Shown: positions 35,734-43,578, counted from the stretch's first letter. The stretch: 64,000 nucleotides of DNA from Bacteroidales bacterium (GCA_021738565.1 JAIPBT010000008.1:1-64000); one strand, 5' to 3'. The notes: generated by a model not told the origin, from the letters alone. Numbers and translations: made by a program.

Positions 35734-36858
35734 TTAATCAGATGCTTCGTGTTGGATGCTTTTTAAATATTGACTGGGGGTAATTCCGGTTAATTTCTTG
35801 AATATGGTATTGAAGGCAGATTTGCTGTTGAAACCGCTGTCATAGGCAATGGCCAGAATGGTAAAATTATCGTACTGGTTGTTCTTCATCCTTCTTTTAA
35901 CTTCTTCAACACGGTATTCATTGATCAGCATATAGAAATTCTTCCCCAGTTCTTCATTAATGATCTCGGTGATGAAATGTCGGGGTATATCCAAAGCTTT
36001 AGACAGGTCTCCGATCGTAAGATCACCTTCAAGATATGGTTTATCGCTTTCAAGGTATTGAAGGATCCCGTTCTTGTATTTTTCAATGTCCTTCTTTTTA
36101 AGACCAGACCTGCTGTATCTTTTTACCTTTTCTTCATGGGCAATTGGGCGATCAGGTAGTATCCGCATCTCTTCAAAAATATAGGGCTGGTTAAAACCAT
36201 AGAAACCATACAGAAAGGCAAAAATTGTGAGTCCGATAAAGGAGAGTTCATATGGATCAAACGGCATGAAATTCAGCAGGATATCAAATAATCCAAAAAT
36301 AAAAACAAGTACATAACTTATATAGAAAGTTATTGAAAGTCCAAGCAGCCATTGCAGTGTAACCTTGCCTGAGGAATAGCTGATAACGTTTTTAAGGTTT
36401 TGCTGGTGCTTGTATATTACCACGAATGTAGCTATGCTGTATGCTGTTACTGAAATAAAAAACGAGATACTGTAAATGATGCGCAGGGAGATGAACCTGT
36501 CTGTAAGTAAAAATCCCTTGGTGCCTTCCATTACAGGCTTGTTAAGGAATATCAGTGATACAATGAAAAATACAGCAAATGGAGCAAAGTGCCAGAGGTA
36601 CCTGTAATTAAAGGTTGGTGTCTGGGAGGTTTCCATTTTTGCATAAAGGAACATCAGGGGGCCATAGGTAAAAGGCAACACTTTCAGTGAGTACAGTTCG
36701 ATCCGTGTTGAATCAATGAGCACAATAACCATTTCTATGCAAATGAGGAAAAACCAGGCTGCAAGCACCTGGTTGGCCATGATCCTCGGCTTTTTGGTTG
36801 CAATAAGCAGACCTGCAAAAAAAGCCTGTGATATTCCAATGTATAGGATCTCCTTCAT
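35734..36858 (-). CDS. AraC family regulator with an N-terminal membrane domain
   Basis: A 374-residue protein. The first 235 residues hold about seven hydrophobic helices, starting 'ILYIGISQAFFAGLLIATKK'. The C-terminal 110 residues form an AraC-type double helix-turn-helix: 'LTIGDLSKALDIPRHFITEI' and 'FTILAIAYDSGFNSKSAFNT', ending 'KLTGITPSQY'. Membrane-bound AraC regulators of this layout are common in Bacteroidota and presumably sense a membrane or external signal. Convergent with the aldehyde dehydrogenase gene (26 bases between stops), so no target is evident from position. Confidence 0.9.
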   Translation of the reverse strand: MKEILYIGISQAFFAGLLIATKKPRIMANQVLAAWFFLICIEMVIVLIDSTRIELYSLKVLPFTYGPLMFLYAKMETSQTPTFNYRYLWHFAPFAVFFIVSLIFLNKPVMEGTKGFLLTDRFISLRIIYSISFFISVTAYSIATFVVIYKHQQNLKNVISYSSGKVTLQWLLGLSITFYISYVLVFIFGLFDILLNFMPFDPYELSFIGLTIFAFLYGFYGFNQPYIFEEMRILPDRPIAHEEKVKRYSRSGLKKKDIEKYKNGILQYLESDKPYLEGDLTIGDLSKALDIPRHFITEIINEELGKNFYMLINEYRVEEVKRRMKNNQYDNFTILAIAYDSGFNSKSAFNTIFKKLTGITPSQYLKSIQHEASD

Positions 36859-37025
36859 ATTGTACCGAAGGTATAAAAAAATAGTCTGATCGGTACTATA
36901 CGGATCTTAAATGCATACGTACAGGAAACCGGAAAAATGACCCGGCTACCGGATTTATATCCCTGAAACAGGTATTTGCTGTTAATAATTTTAATTTTGA
37001 AATCAATGTTAACTTATCTACTTTT

Positions 37026-37203
37026 AACCTGAATTATTCATGAGTTTTTCGTGATGAGAATTCAGAGCGCCAAGCGTTAAGGGAAGCGCAAACTTTCGGC
37101 TCGCAGGAATAGCCTGGTTATTTTGAGAACCGAAAGTTGAGCATTCTCTTTAATCGCAGGCGATATGGATTCGTAACAGATCAATTCGTGAATAATTCAG
37201 GTT
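37026..37203 (+). repeat. Family C inverted-repeat element, long form (copy C1, 178 bp)
   Basis: A perfect 15-base terminal inverted repeat, AACCTGAATTATTCA / TGAATAATTCAGGTT, which extends outward by a few more pairs (TTTT / AGAA with one mismatch). The interior has AACTTTCGG / CCGAAAGTT and GAGAAT / ATTCTC stems. No clear target duplication. It lies between a possible -7 box (TAATTTTG, 36992-36999, without a matching TTTG) and sucD. Nothing else is recognised in the 379-base gap. Confidence 0.8.
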
Positions 37204-37237
37204 AGAAGCTGATTTTTAAAGTTTAATTCAACCAGAG

Positions 37238-38113
37238 ATGAGCGTACTTCTTAATAAGGATTCAAAAGTAATTGTGCAGGGATTTACAGGAAGCGAAGGG
37301 ACATTTCACGCGCAGCAGATGATAGAATATGGAACCAATGTTGTTGGAGGAGTTACACCGGGTAAAGGAGGTCAGCGGCACCTCGACAGGCCTGTTTTCA
37401 ATACAGTGGAAGACGCCGTGAATGGTACGGGAGCCGATACATCTGTAATTTTTGTCCCCCCTGCATTTGCAGCTGATGCGATCATGGAAGCGGCCGATGC
37501 CGGAATTAAGCTTGTGGTGTGCATTACTGAAGGTATTCCCACACTTGATATGGTCAGGGTAAAAGAGTACCTTGGCAAGCGGGATACGCGGCTGGTGGGC
37601 CCCAATTGCCCGGGTGTGATCACCCCGGGTGGATCAAAAGTGGGAATAATGCCTGGTTTCATACATGAGAAGGGGTGTATCGGAATCGTTTCCAGATCCG
37701 GAACATTGACATATGAAGCTGTTGATCAAATCACGAAACAGGGCCTGGGACAGTCCACATGTATCGGGATAGGAGGCGATCCTATTATCGGAACAACCAC
37801 AAAAGAGGCGGTGCAATTATTAATGGAAGATGAACAAACAAAAGGAATCATCATGATCGGGGAGATCGGGGGAAGCATGGAAGCCGATGCAGCATACTGG
37901 ATAAAAGATCACGGGGCCAAACCTGTTGTGGGATTCATTGCCGGGCAGACGGCTCCCAAGGGAAGGAGAATGGGCCATGCAGGAGCAATAGTTGGAGGAG
38001 CATCTGATACTGCGGAAGCAAAAATGAAGATCATGCGGGAATGCGGTATCCATGTGGTTGAATCTCCTGCAGATATTGGAAAAAGAATGTCAGAACTGAT
38101 TCAGAAGCAATAA
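37238..38113 (+). CDS. sucD: Succinate--CoA ligase (ADP/GDP-forming) alpha subunit
   Basis: A 291-residue subunit of the TCA cycle enzyme that interconverts succinyl-CoA and succinate with nucleotide phosphorylation. The CoA-binding Rossmann region is '[16 protein letters not shown]', '[11 protein letters not shown]' is the family signature, and the phosphorylated histidine is H247 in '[13 protein letters not shown]'. Full length. The beta subunit gene sucC, which is normally adjacent, is not in this window; fabG follows after 16 bases. The subunit must therefore assemble with a SucC encoded elsewhere. Confidence 0.96.
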   Translation: MSVLLNKDSKVIVQGFTGSEGTFHAQQMIEYGTNVVGGVTPGKGGQRHLDRPVFNTVEDAVNGTGADTSVIFVPPAFAADAIMEAADAGIKLVVCITEGIPTLDMVRVKEYLGKRDTRLVGPNCPGVITPGGSKVGIMPGFIHEKGCIGIVSRSGTLTYEAVDQITKQGLGQSTCIGIGGDPIIGTTTKEAVQLLMEDEQTKGIIMIGEIGGSMEADAAYWIKDHGAKPVVGFIAGQTAPKGRRMGHAGAIVGGASDTAEAKMKIMRECGIHVVESPADIGKRMSELIQKQ

Positions 38114-38129
38114 AAAGATAAAGCATAAA

Positions 38130-38873
38130 ATGGAATTACTAAAAGAAAAAGTTGCATTGATAACAGGCGCTGCACGCGGAATAGGCAGAAAAATTGCGGA
38201 AGAGTACGCAAAAGAGGGTGCAGATATAGCTTTTACAGATCTTAAGCGAGATGAAAACATGGAGGCTCTTGAAAAGGAGCTGTCCGGTCTTGGCGTAAAA
38301 TGCAAGGGTTATGCAAGCGATGCCAGTGATTTTGAAGCTGCCCATAAAACGGCAGAGGAAGTTTTCAATGATTTTGGCAGGATTGATATACTGGTGAATA
38401 ATGCAGGTATTACAAGGGATACGCTCCTTATGAGAATGGAAGAGGAGATGTGGGACCTTGTTATAAAGGTTAATTTAAAATCTGTATTCAATTTCACCAA
38501 AGCTGTCCAGAAATATATGCTTAAGGCCCGCACCGGTTCGATCATCAACATGAGTTCCGTTGTTGGGGTGAATGGCAATGCCGGACAGTCTAATTACTCT
38601 GCTTCCAAGGCCGGTATTATTGGCTTTACAAAATCCGTTGCTAAGGAATTGGGGTCCCGCAACATACGCTGTAATGCCGTTGCTCCGGGTTTTATAATCA
38701 CTGCTATGACCGATAAGTTGCCCGATGATGTAAAAGAGCAATGGATAAAGACCATTCCACTGAGAAGGGGAGGAGTTCCTGAAGATGTTGCCAGGGTATG
38801 CATTTTCCTCGGGTCAGGACTTTCATCATATGTAACCGGGCAAACTATTTCTGTGTGTGGAGGTATGAGCTAA
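38130..38873 (+). CDS. fabG: 3-oxoacyl-[acyl-carrier-protein] reductase
   Basis: A 247-residue short-chain dehydrogenase that reduces 3-oxoacyl-ACP with NADPH in fatty acid elongation. The cofactor motif is 'TGAARGIGR' (12-20), 'NNAGITRD' marks the fourth strand, and the catalytic residues are Y156 and K160 in 'NYSASKAG' with serine in 'INMSSVVG'. The 'GITRD' and C-terminal 'YVTGQTISVCGGMS' segments are typical of FabG rather than general SDRs. It sits 16 bases after sucD and overlaps the likely start of the next gene. Confidence 0.93.
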   Translation: MELLKEKVALITGAARGIGRKIAEEYAKEGADIAFTDLKRDENMEALEKELSGLGVKCKGYASDASDFEAAHKTAEEVFNDFGRIDILVNNAGITRDTLLMRMEEEMWDLVIKVNLKSVFNFTKAVQKYMLKARTGSIINMSSVVGVNGNAGQSNYSASKAGIIGFTKSVAKELGSRNIRCNAVAPGFIITAMTDKLPDDVKEQWIKTIPLRRGGVPEDVARVCIFLGSGLSSYVTGQTISVCGGMS

Positions 38874-39880
38874 TTGCAGGCGGTACAAGGAATCTTTGTA
38901 TTGCCTTTTTCGGTGTTCTGCTATTTTCCAGCTGTACAGGTCCGAAGAGTATTGTTAATGTCGAAATACTGGAACCTGCCGGAATCACTTACCCGGAAAA
39001 TGTGCAAAGGATCGGGTACCTCAACCATGCTCCGCTGTCCAGGGATTCTTACAATGGGTTTTCTGAAGAATTTGACCCCGTATCTTTAAGGATCATCGAT
39101 ACAATGGTCTGCAAAAATCTACAGAAAGGTTTCTTAGATGGCATAAAAAATACTGAATTGAGTTACCTTGACAGTATATTGTTCCTTGAATTTAGGAGAA
39201 AGGATACAACCGCCAGAACACAGCCGCTGACAAACAGGATACTTGAAACGGTTTTTAATACAAAGAACCTGGATGCACTCATCATACTTGATTATTATGC
39301 GGTTGATATTTCCAGGTCATATTCGCATTACAGCCTGATGACAGCCTCATTTGTAGAGGAATACAAGCTTATTATGGAAGTTGCTTACAGAACCGTTGTA
39401 AAGAATAATGACGAACCGCTGGACAAATACGTATCAAAGGACACGCTGTATTTTATGAATGAGTCAAGTATGCCCAGTTCTACTTATTTACATGCTTCAG
39501 ATGTAATCAGGAGCGGTGCCTACGAATTTGGATATGCCTATGGTATGCGGCATATTCCTGTATGGAACCAGGTTTCCAGGGTGGTCTTCAGGGGAAGAGA
39601 GGAAGAATTGAGACAGGCAGCCGCGCATACGGACATGGGAAACTGGGATGCAGCACTTCAAATATGGACTGCCCTGCTGTCAAGTGAAGACCAGCATCTT
39701 GCTGCCAAAGCAGCCCACAATATTGCGGTGTATTACGAACTTGAAGATGATGTTGAAACAGCATTGGGGTATGCTTCCAAAGCTGTTGAATTGTGGGTCA
39801 ATCATTACACCGAACTGTACAAACAGGAATTGAAAATCCGCTATATGAACAGGGAGGATCTGTTAAAACAGGTAAGGTAG
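38855..39880 (+). CDS. DUF6340-like lipoprotein with TPR-like C-terminus
   Basis: About 341 residues from a GTG start at 38855; the track start at ATG 38798 would lie deep inside fabG and place charged residues before the signal. A lipoprotein signal ends at 'GVLLFSSC'. The mature part ('NVEILEPAGITYPENVQRIG') resembles Bacteroidota lipoproteins annotated DUF6340, followed by a region with two TPR-like helices ('AAAHTDMGNWDAALQIWTAL', 'ALGYASKAVELW'). Function unknown. The start is uncertain because no ribosome-binding signal is clear. The TAG stop is made by the first base of the composite repeat that follows; reading through the right flank instead would add 26 codons. Confidence 0.65.
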   Translation: MWRYELIAGGTRNLCIAFFGVLLFSSCTGPKSIVNVEILEPAGITYPENVQRIGYLNHAPLSRDSYNGFSEEFDPVSLRIIDTMVCKNLQKGFLDGIKNTELSYLDSILFLEFRRKDTTARTQPLTNRILETVFNTKNLDALIILDYYAVDISRSYSHYSLMTASFVEEYKLIMEVAYRTVVKNNDEPLDKYVSKDTLYFMNESSMPSSTYLHASDVIRSGAYEFGYAYGMRHIPVWNQVSRVVFRGREEELRQAAAHTDMGNWDAALQIWTALLSSEDQHLAAKAAHNIAVYYELEDDVETALGYASKAVELWVNHYTELYKQELKIRYMNREDLLKQVR

Positions 39881-40058
39881 TGACTGTCCATAATGTCCGT
39901 TTGCTGCGTTACGCTTGTCGGAAAATTGCTCATCCCGATAATATATCGGGACTCCGCATTTCCCAACTTCGCAGGCCTTGCAAACGAACATTATGATCCA
40001 GCCACCCGACTTTATTGACAAGCACTTTGTAGTGCTATTCGACTTTATTGACAGACAC
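39880..40058 (-). repeat. Composite family A insertion: long copy A3 plus a 27-bp short form
   Basis: On the minus strand this is a 27-base short form (40032-40058: GTGTCTGTCAATAAAGTCGA then ATAGCAC), the hexamer TACAAA, then a 146-base long copy (39880-40025) that starts GTGCTTGTCAATAAAGTCGG and ends CGGACATTATGGACAGTCAC. Its core differs from A1/A2 and ends in TCCCGATA / TATCGGGA. The arm pair CATAATGT / ACATTATG replaces CATAAAGT / ACTTTATG of A1, a paired change. CAGGTAAGGT is repeated directly on both outer sides (39869-39878, 40059-40068). Confidence 0.8.
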
Positions 40059-40124
40059 CAGGTAAGGTGCATTTTTCAGAGGATGCATACAAAGACGATA
40101 TCCCCAAAAAATCAGATTGGCTGT

Positions 40125-40132
40125 TATTTTTG
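40125..40132 (+). promoter_or_regulatory. Possible -7 promoter box for the M48 protease gene
   Basis: TATTTTTG matches TANNTTTG, 54 bases before ATG 40187, but no TTTG lies at the expected distance upstream. Its presence argues that the region after the composite repeat is intergenic rather than a lost coding end. Confidence 0.4.
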
Positions 40133-40186
40133 TGATTATTCTGAATGAACTGTTAATTTTGCTGACCAATAATACCGGATCTTAAT

Positions 40187-41422
40187 ATGACACAATTGAT
40201 ACTTGGAGTTCTGCTGTTTATTGTATTGGGTGGATTTTTACTTGAACGCTGGCTCGATTATATAAATATGAAACACACTGTACCGGTTCTCCCCGGAGAA
40301 CTCGATGATATTTATGATAAGGATGAATACAGGAAGAGTCAGCTTTACAAAAAGGTAAATACGAAGTTTTCTTTCATAACCAGTACTTTCAGTGTTTTAC
40401 TGCTCTCGTTGGCCCTTACACTGGGTATATTCGGACTGTTGGATCAATATTTATCTTCCAGGGTGGATTCATATTATCTTTTGGTCTTGTTGTTCTTTGG
40501 TGTTCTTGCATTTGTATCGGATATTCTGTCGGTTCCGTTCGAAGTGTACGACACATTTAAAATTGAGGAAAAGTATGGTTTTAACAGGACTACACCTGTT
40601 ACCTATGTTGCGGATAAGCTAAAAGGATGGCTATTAATGATCATATTAGGCGGTGGACTCCTCTTATTGATAACATGGCTGTACCATGTTACGGGTAAGT
40701 ATTTCTGGATCCTGGCATGGGGGGCGTTAACGGTCTTTTCCATATTCATGAATATGTTCTATTCCAACCTTATTGTGCCGCTGTTTAATAAGCAAAGGCC
40801 CCTTGAGGAAGGCGAGCTGCGACAGTCCATTGAGAATTTTGCCCGGCAAACAGGTTACAACCTTGCCAATGTCTATGTAATAGATGGTTCCAAACGATCG
40901 AGCAAGGCAAATGCTTATTTTACAGGGCTGGGACCAAAAAAACGGATCGTGTTGTACGATACACTGATCAATGACCTGCAAGTAGATGAGATCATTGCTG
41001 TGCTTGCTCATGAAATAGGCCATTACAAGAAGAAGCACAGTTTACAGGGCTTGATAGCGGGTATAGTACAGACTGGGATTATGTTGTTCCTGTTTTCCCT
41101 TTTTGTCGCAATTCCTGAATTTTCCAGAGCGCTTGGAGGCAGTGAAGCCTCTTTTCACCTTGGATTGATTGCCTTTTCCATCATTTACTCTCCGGTATCC
41201 ATGATCATTGGGTTGTTAACGAATTACATTTCAAGGAAAAATGAATATGAGGCAGACGCCTATGCTTCAGATCACTACAACGCAGATGCCCTTATCAGCG
41301 GGTTGAAAAAGCTAACAAGGAACAACCTGAGCAATCTGACCCCGCATCCACTATACGTGTTTTTTAACTATTCACATCCAACATTGCTGCAGAGGATCAG
41401 ACATCTGAAGCAAGATCATTGA
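40187..41422 (+). CDS. M48 family zinc metalloprotease, Ste24/CAAX-protease-like
   Basis: A 411-residue integral membrane protease. Five or more hydrophobic segments lie in the N-terminal half; the zinc motif HExxH is 'LAHEIGHYKKKH' (H275, E276, H279), with the third ligand in 'NEYEADAYASDHY'. 'SKRSSKANAYFTGLG' and 'PHPLYVFFNYSHPTLLQRI' are Ste24 family signatures. In eukaryotes Ste24 trims prenylated proteins; bacterial members are thought to act in membrane protein quality control. Single gene after the composite repeat, followed 26 bases later by cinA. Confidence 0.93.
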   Translation: MTQLILGVLLFIVLGGFLLERWLDYINMKHTVPVLPGELDDIYDKDEYRKSQLYKKVNTKFSFITSTFSVLLLSLALTLGIFGLLDQYLSSRVDSYYLLVLLFFGVLAFVSDILSVPFEVYDTFKIEEKYGFNRTTPVTYVADKLKGWLLMIILGGGLLLLITWLYHVTGKYFWILAWGALTVFSIFMNMFYSNLIVPLFNKQRPLEEGELRQSIENFARQTGYNLANVYVIDGSKRSSKANAYFTGLGPKKRIVLYDTLINDLQVDEIIAVLAHEIGHYKKKHSLQGLIAGIVQTGIMLFLFSLFVAIPEFSRALGGSEASFHLGLIAFSIIYSPVSMIIGLLTNYISRKNEYEADAYASDHYNADALISGLKKLTRNNLSNLTPHPLYVFFNYSHPTLLQRIRHLKQDH

Positions 41423-41448
41423 ATCAATAATCTCTGAGTGAACCAATT

Positions 41449-42696
41449 ATGAATGCAGCAATTGTTACCATAGGAGATGAAATTCTGATCGGACAGATTA
41501 CAGATACTAATTCCGGCTGGATTGCCAGAAAGCTAACAGCTATTGGTTTGCATGTAAGTGAGATGGTGAGCATTTCTGATTCTACGGGACACATAACCTC
41601 CACACTTGACAGGCTTTCGGGCAGGGTACAGGTAATTATATTAACAGGAGGACTGGGGCCGACAAAGGACGACCTTACAAAGCAGGTGCTGGCAGATTAT
41701 TTTGGAGCCAGGCTCGTGATGGACCAGGATATATTAATGAGGATAGAAGAATTCTTCAGTAAAAGGGGGCGCAAGATGATAGAATCAAACAGGCTTCAGG
41801 CCATGGTCCCGGACAAATGCACAGCCCTGAGAAATGATCATGGTACGGCACCGGGTATGTGGTTCAGAAATAACAATACACATGTAATTTCTATGCCTGG
41901 AGTTCCTTATGAAATGAAACCAATGGTTGAGAATGAAGTAATACCAGGGTTAAAAAGGGTTTTAAAGATACCGGAGCTTGTTCATAAAACGATCATGACC
42001 CAGGGCGTCCCGGAATCCTACCTGGCGGAAATGATCAGGGATTGGGAAAACAATCTGCCTGAATGCCTTAAACTGGCTTACCTGCCACGTCCGGGTATCG
42101 TTAGGTTAAGGCTGACAGCAACCGGGAAATGTGCGGAGGAAGCTCAAAAGATGATCCAGGATCAAATTGATAAACTATTGGGGATCATCCCCGAACATAT
42201 CTATGGATATGACGACCTGCTTCTTGAAAAATCACTTGGAGATCTGCTGAAGGATAAAAAAGCAACTGTGTCAACAGCAGAAAGCTGTACGGGAGGCAAC
42301 ATTGCCAGACTGATCACTTCAATTCCCGGGAGTTCGTCATACTACAAGGGTTCCATTATTGCCTACAGTAATGAGGTCAAAGCATCCTTCCTGGAAGTTG
42401 GACCAAAACTCCTGGAAGAATTCGGGGCTGTCAGTCAGCAGGTAACAGAAGCAATGGCCATTGGAGCCCTTGGAAAAATGAAGAGTGACTATTCGATCGC
42501 TACATCAGGTATTGCCGGTCCGGATGGCGGAACGGAAGAAAAACCGGTAGGAACCGTATGGATTGCTGTTGCAGGGGGGAACAATACATACAGCCGGGTA
42601 TTCAGATTCGGAGGACACAGGGAGTTGGTCATTGAACAATCAAGTATTATGGCCATGGGAATATTAAGAAAATTCATTCTCGAAATGATCCCTTAA
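41449..42696 (+). CDS. cinA: CinA family protein: NMN deamidase with molybdopterin-binding-like domain
   Basis: A 415-residue two-domain protein. Residues 1-170 are the MoCF/COG1058 domain ('IGDEILIGQITDTNSGWIAR', 'GGLGPTKDDLTK'). After a linker ('LPRPGIVRLRLT'), residues about 255-415 are the nicotinamide-nucleotide amidase domain, PncC ('STAESCTGGNIARLI', 'GIAGPDGGTEEKPVGTVWIA'). In other bacteria the protein recycles NMN and hydrolyses ADP-ribose-type compounds. Full length and typical. Likely co-transcribed with the M48 gene. Confidence 0.95.
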   Translation: MNAAIVTIGDEILIGQITDTNSGWIARKLTAIGLHVSEMVSISDSTGHITSTLDRLSGRVQVIILTGGLGPTKDDLTKQVLADYFGARLVMDQDILMRIEEFFSKRGRKMIESNRLQAMVPDKCTALRNDHGTAPGMWFRNNNTHVISMPGVPYEMKPMVENEVIPGLKRVLKIPELVHKTIMTQGVPESYLAEMIRDWENNLPECLKLAYLPRPGIVRLRLTATGKCAEEAQKMIQDQIDKLLGIIPEHIYGYDDLLLEKSLGDLLKDKKATVSTAESCTGGNIARLITSIPGSSSYYKGSIIAYSNEVKASFLEVGPKLLEEFGAVSQQVTEAMAIGALGKMKSDYSIATSGIAGPDGGTEEKPVGTVWIAVAGGNNTYSRVFRFGGHRELVIEQSSIMAMGILRKFILEMIP

Positions 42697-42756
42697 ATAT
42701 TATAAGCTTAGTGTGCATTTTATTGTTTAAAACCAGGGTATTTTTTATTCCAAAAG

Positions 42757-42789
42757 TTTGAATAATTGAAATAAAATCACGTACTTTGC
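42757..42789 (+). promoter_or_regulatory. Promoter of the rpmB-rpmG-DUF4295 operon
   Basis: TTTG at 42757-42760, 21 bases, then TACTTTGC at 42782-42789, a form of the Bacteroidota -7 box with one T missing that is common before ribosomal genes. The leader to ATG 42824 is about 30 bases. Confidence 0.65.
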
Positions 42790-42823
42790 GCCTCGCTAGC
42801 AAAAACGAAAAGATTCAACAAAA

Positions 42824-43066
42824 ATGTCAAGGATTTGTCAGATAACAGGAAAAAAGGTTGTGAGTGGCAACAATGTCTCACATTCGAAAAAAAGAACAAG
42901 GCGCAAATTCTATCCAAATTTATTTGATAAGAAATTTTATCTCCCTGAAGAAAAGCGATACATTAATTTAAGCGTTTCAGCACAAGGCATCAGGAAAATC
43001 AATAAGAAGGGGTTGAAAGCGTGCCTGGATGAAGCCAGGAAAAAAGGTTACATAACAAAGTATTAA
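42824..43066 (+). CDS. rpmB: 50S ribosomal protein L28
   Basis: An 80-residue basic protein of the large ribosomal subunit. The N-terminal 'MSRICQITGKKVVSGNNVSH' is the L28 signature, followed by 'KRTRRKFYPNL' and the C-terminal 'INKKGLKACLDEARKKGY'. First gene of the operon, 20 bases before rpmG, preceded by a recognisable promoter. This order (L28, L33, DUF4295, FtsY) is typical for Bacteroidota. Confidence 0.97.
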   Translation: MSRICQITGKKVVSGNNVSHSKKRTRRKFYPNLFDKKFYLPEEKRYINLSVSAQGIRKINKKGLKACLDEARKKGYITKY

Positions 43067-43086
43067 CAATATTTTAGTTTACAATA

Positions 43087-43275
43087 ATGGCCAAAAAAGG
43101 TAAAGGCAACAGGGTTCAGGTGATCCTGGAATGTACGGAACACAAGGATAGCGGTATGCCGGGAACTTCTCGTTATATAACTACCAAGAGCAGGAAAAAC
43201 TCACCTGACAGGATGGAGCTTAAAAAGTATAACCCGGTCCTCAAGAAAGTTACAGTACACAGAGAAATTAAGTAG
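43087..43275 (+). CDS. rpmG: 50S ribosomal protein L33
   Basis: A 62-residue protein with the L33 pattern '[13 protein letters not shown]' and '[20 protein letters not shown]'. It has a single cysteine, so it is the zinc-free form. The stop codon TAG is formed by TA of the duplicated target plus the first G of a family B element inserted exactly here; without it the gene would end TAA at the same codon. The protein is therefore unchanged, but the distance to the next gene has grown by about 77 bases. Confidence 0.96.
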   Translation: MAKKGKGNRVQVILECTEHKDSGMPGTSRYITTKSRKNSPDRMELKKYNPVLKKVTVHREIK

Positions 43276-43345
43276 TGTCAGAAAGAAAACTCATATTATT
43301 TTGCAGTGCTTGATAAGAAAGCTATTGGCGTTTTCTTGCAAGCAC
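43275..43345 (+). repeat. Family B structured element, middle form (copy B2, 71 bp) inside the ribosomal operon, TAAGTA duplication
   Basis: Begins GTGTCAGAAAGAAAACTCAT and ends GGCGTTTTCTTGCAAGCAC. The internal arm GTGCTTGATAAGAAAGC faces the right end across the loop TATT. Flanked by TAAGTA at 43269-43274 and 43346-43351, a non-palindromic hexamer in the same orientation on both sides. It lies between rpmG and the DUF4295 gene, so it is transcribed with the ribosomal mRNA and its hairpin is present in that transcript. Confidence 0.9.
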
Positions 43346-43364
43346 TAAGTAAAACATTTGAACT

Positions 43365-43517
43365 ATGGCAAAAAAAGTAGTAGCATCATTGCAGAGGGGA
43401 GTAGGAAAAAATTTCACCAAGTGCATAAAAATGGTAAAATCTCCCAAAACAGATTCTTACATATTTGATGAGCAGATCGTTCATAATGATCATATTAAGG
43501 ACTTTTTTGCAGACTGA
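43365..43517 (+). CDS. DUF4295 family small basic protein
   Basis: Fifty residues, too short for the ORF track: MAKKVVASLQRGVGKNFTKC and on to 'DEQIVHNDHIKDFFAD', stop TGA. This small basic protein is found only in Bacteroidota, always after rpmB and rpmG, and is presumed to be ribosome associated; its function has not been assigned to my knowledge. The start lies 20 bases after a family B element. A strong terminator follows. Confidence 0.92.
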   Translation: MAKKVVASLQRGVGKNFTKCIKMVKSPKTDSYIFDEQIVHNDHIKDFFAD

Positions 43518-43548
43518 AAATATTTGATTTATATTATTTGAACAAAAA

Positions 43549-43578
43549 GAAGCTTTCTTTAACGGGAAAGCTTTTTTT
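43549..43578 (+). terminator. Intrinsic terminator after the ribosomal operon
   Basis: A perfect 8-base stem AAGCTTTC / GAAAGCTT with an 8-base loop, running directly into seven Ts. It lies 32 bases after the DUF4295 stop and 28 bases before ftsY, so ftsY-rimO may be transcribed separately or by read-through. Confidence 0.85.

Noticed and set aside
36992-36999. TAATTTTG box as the sucD promoter
   Set aside because: No TTTG at 19-21 bases upstream and a family C element lies between the box and the gene; too weak to list.
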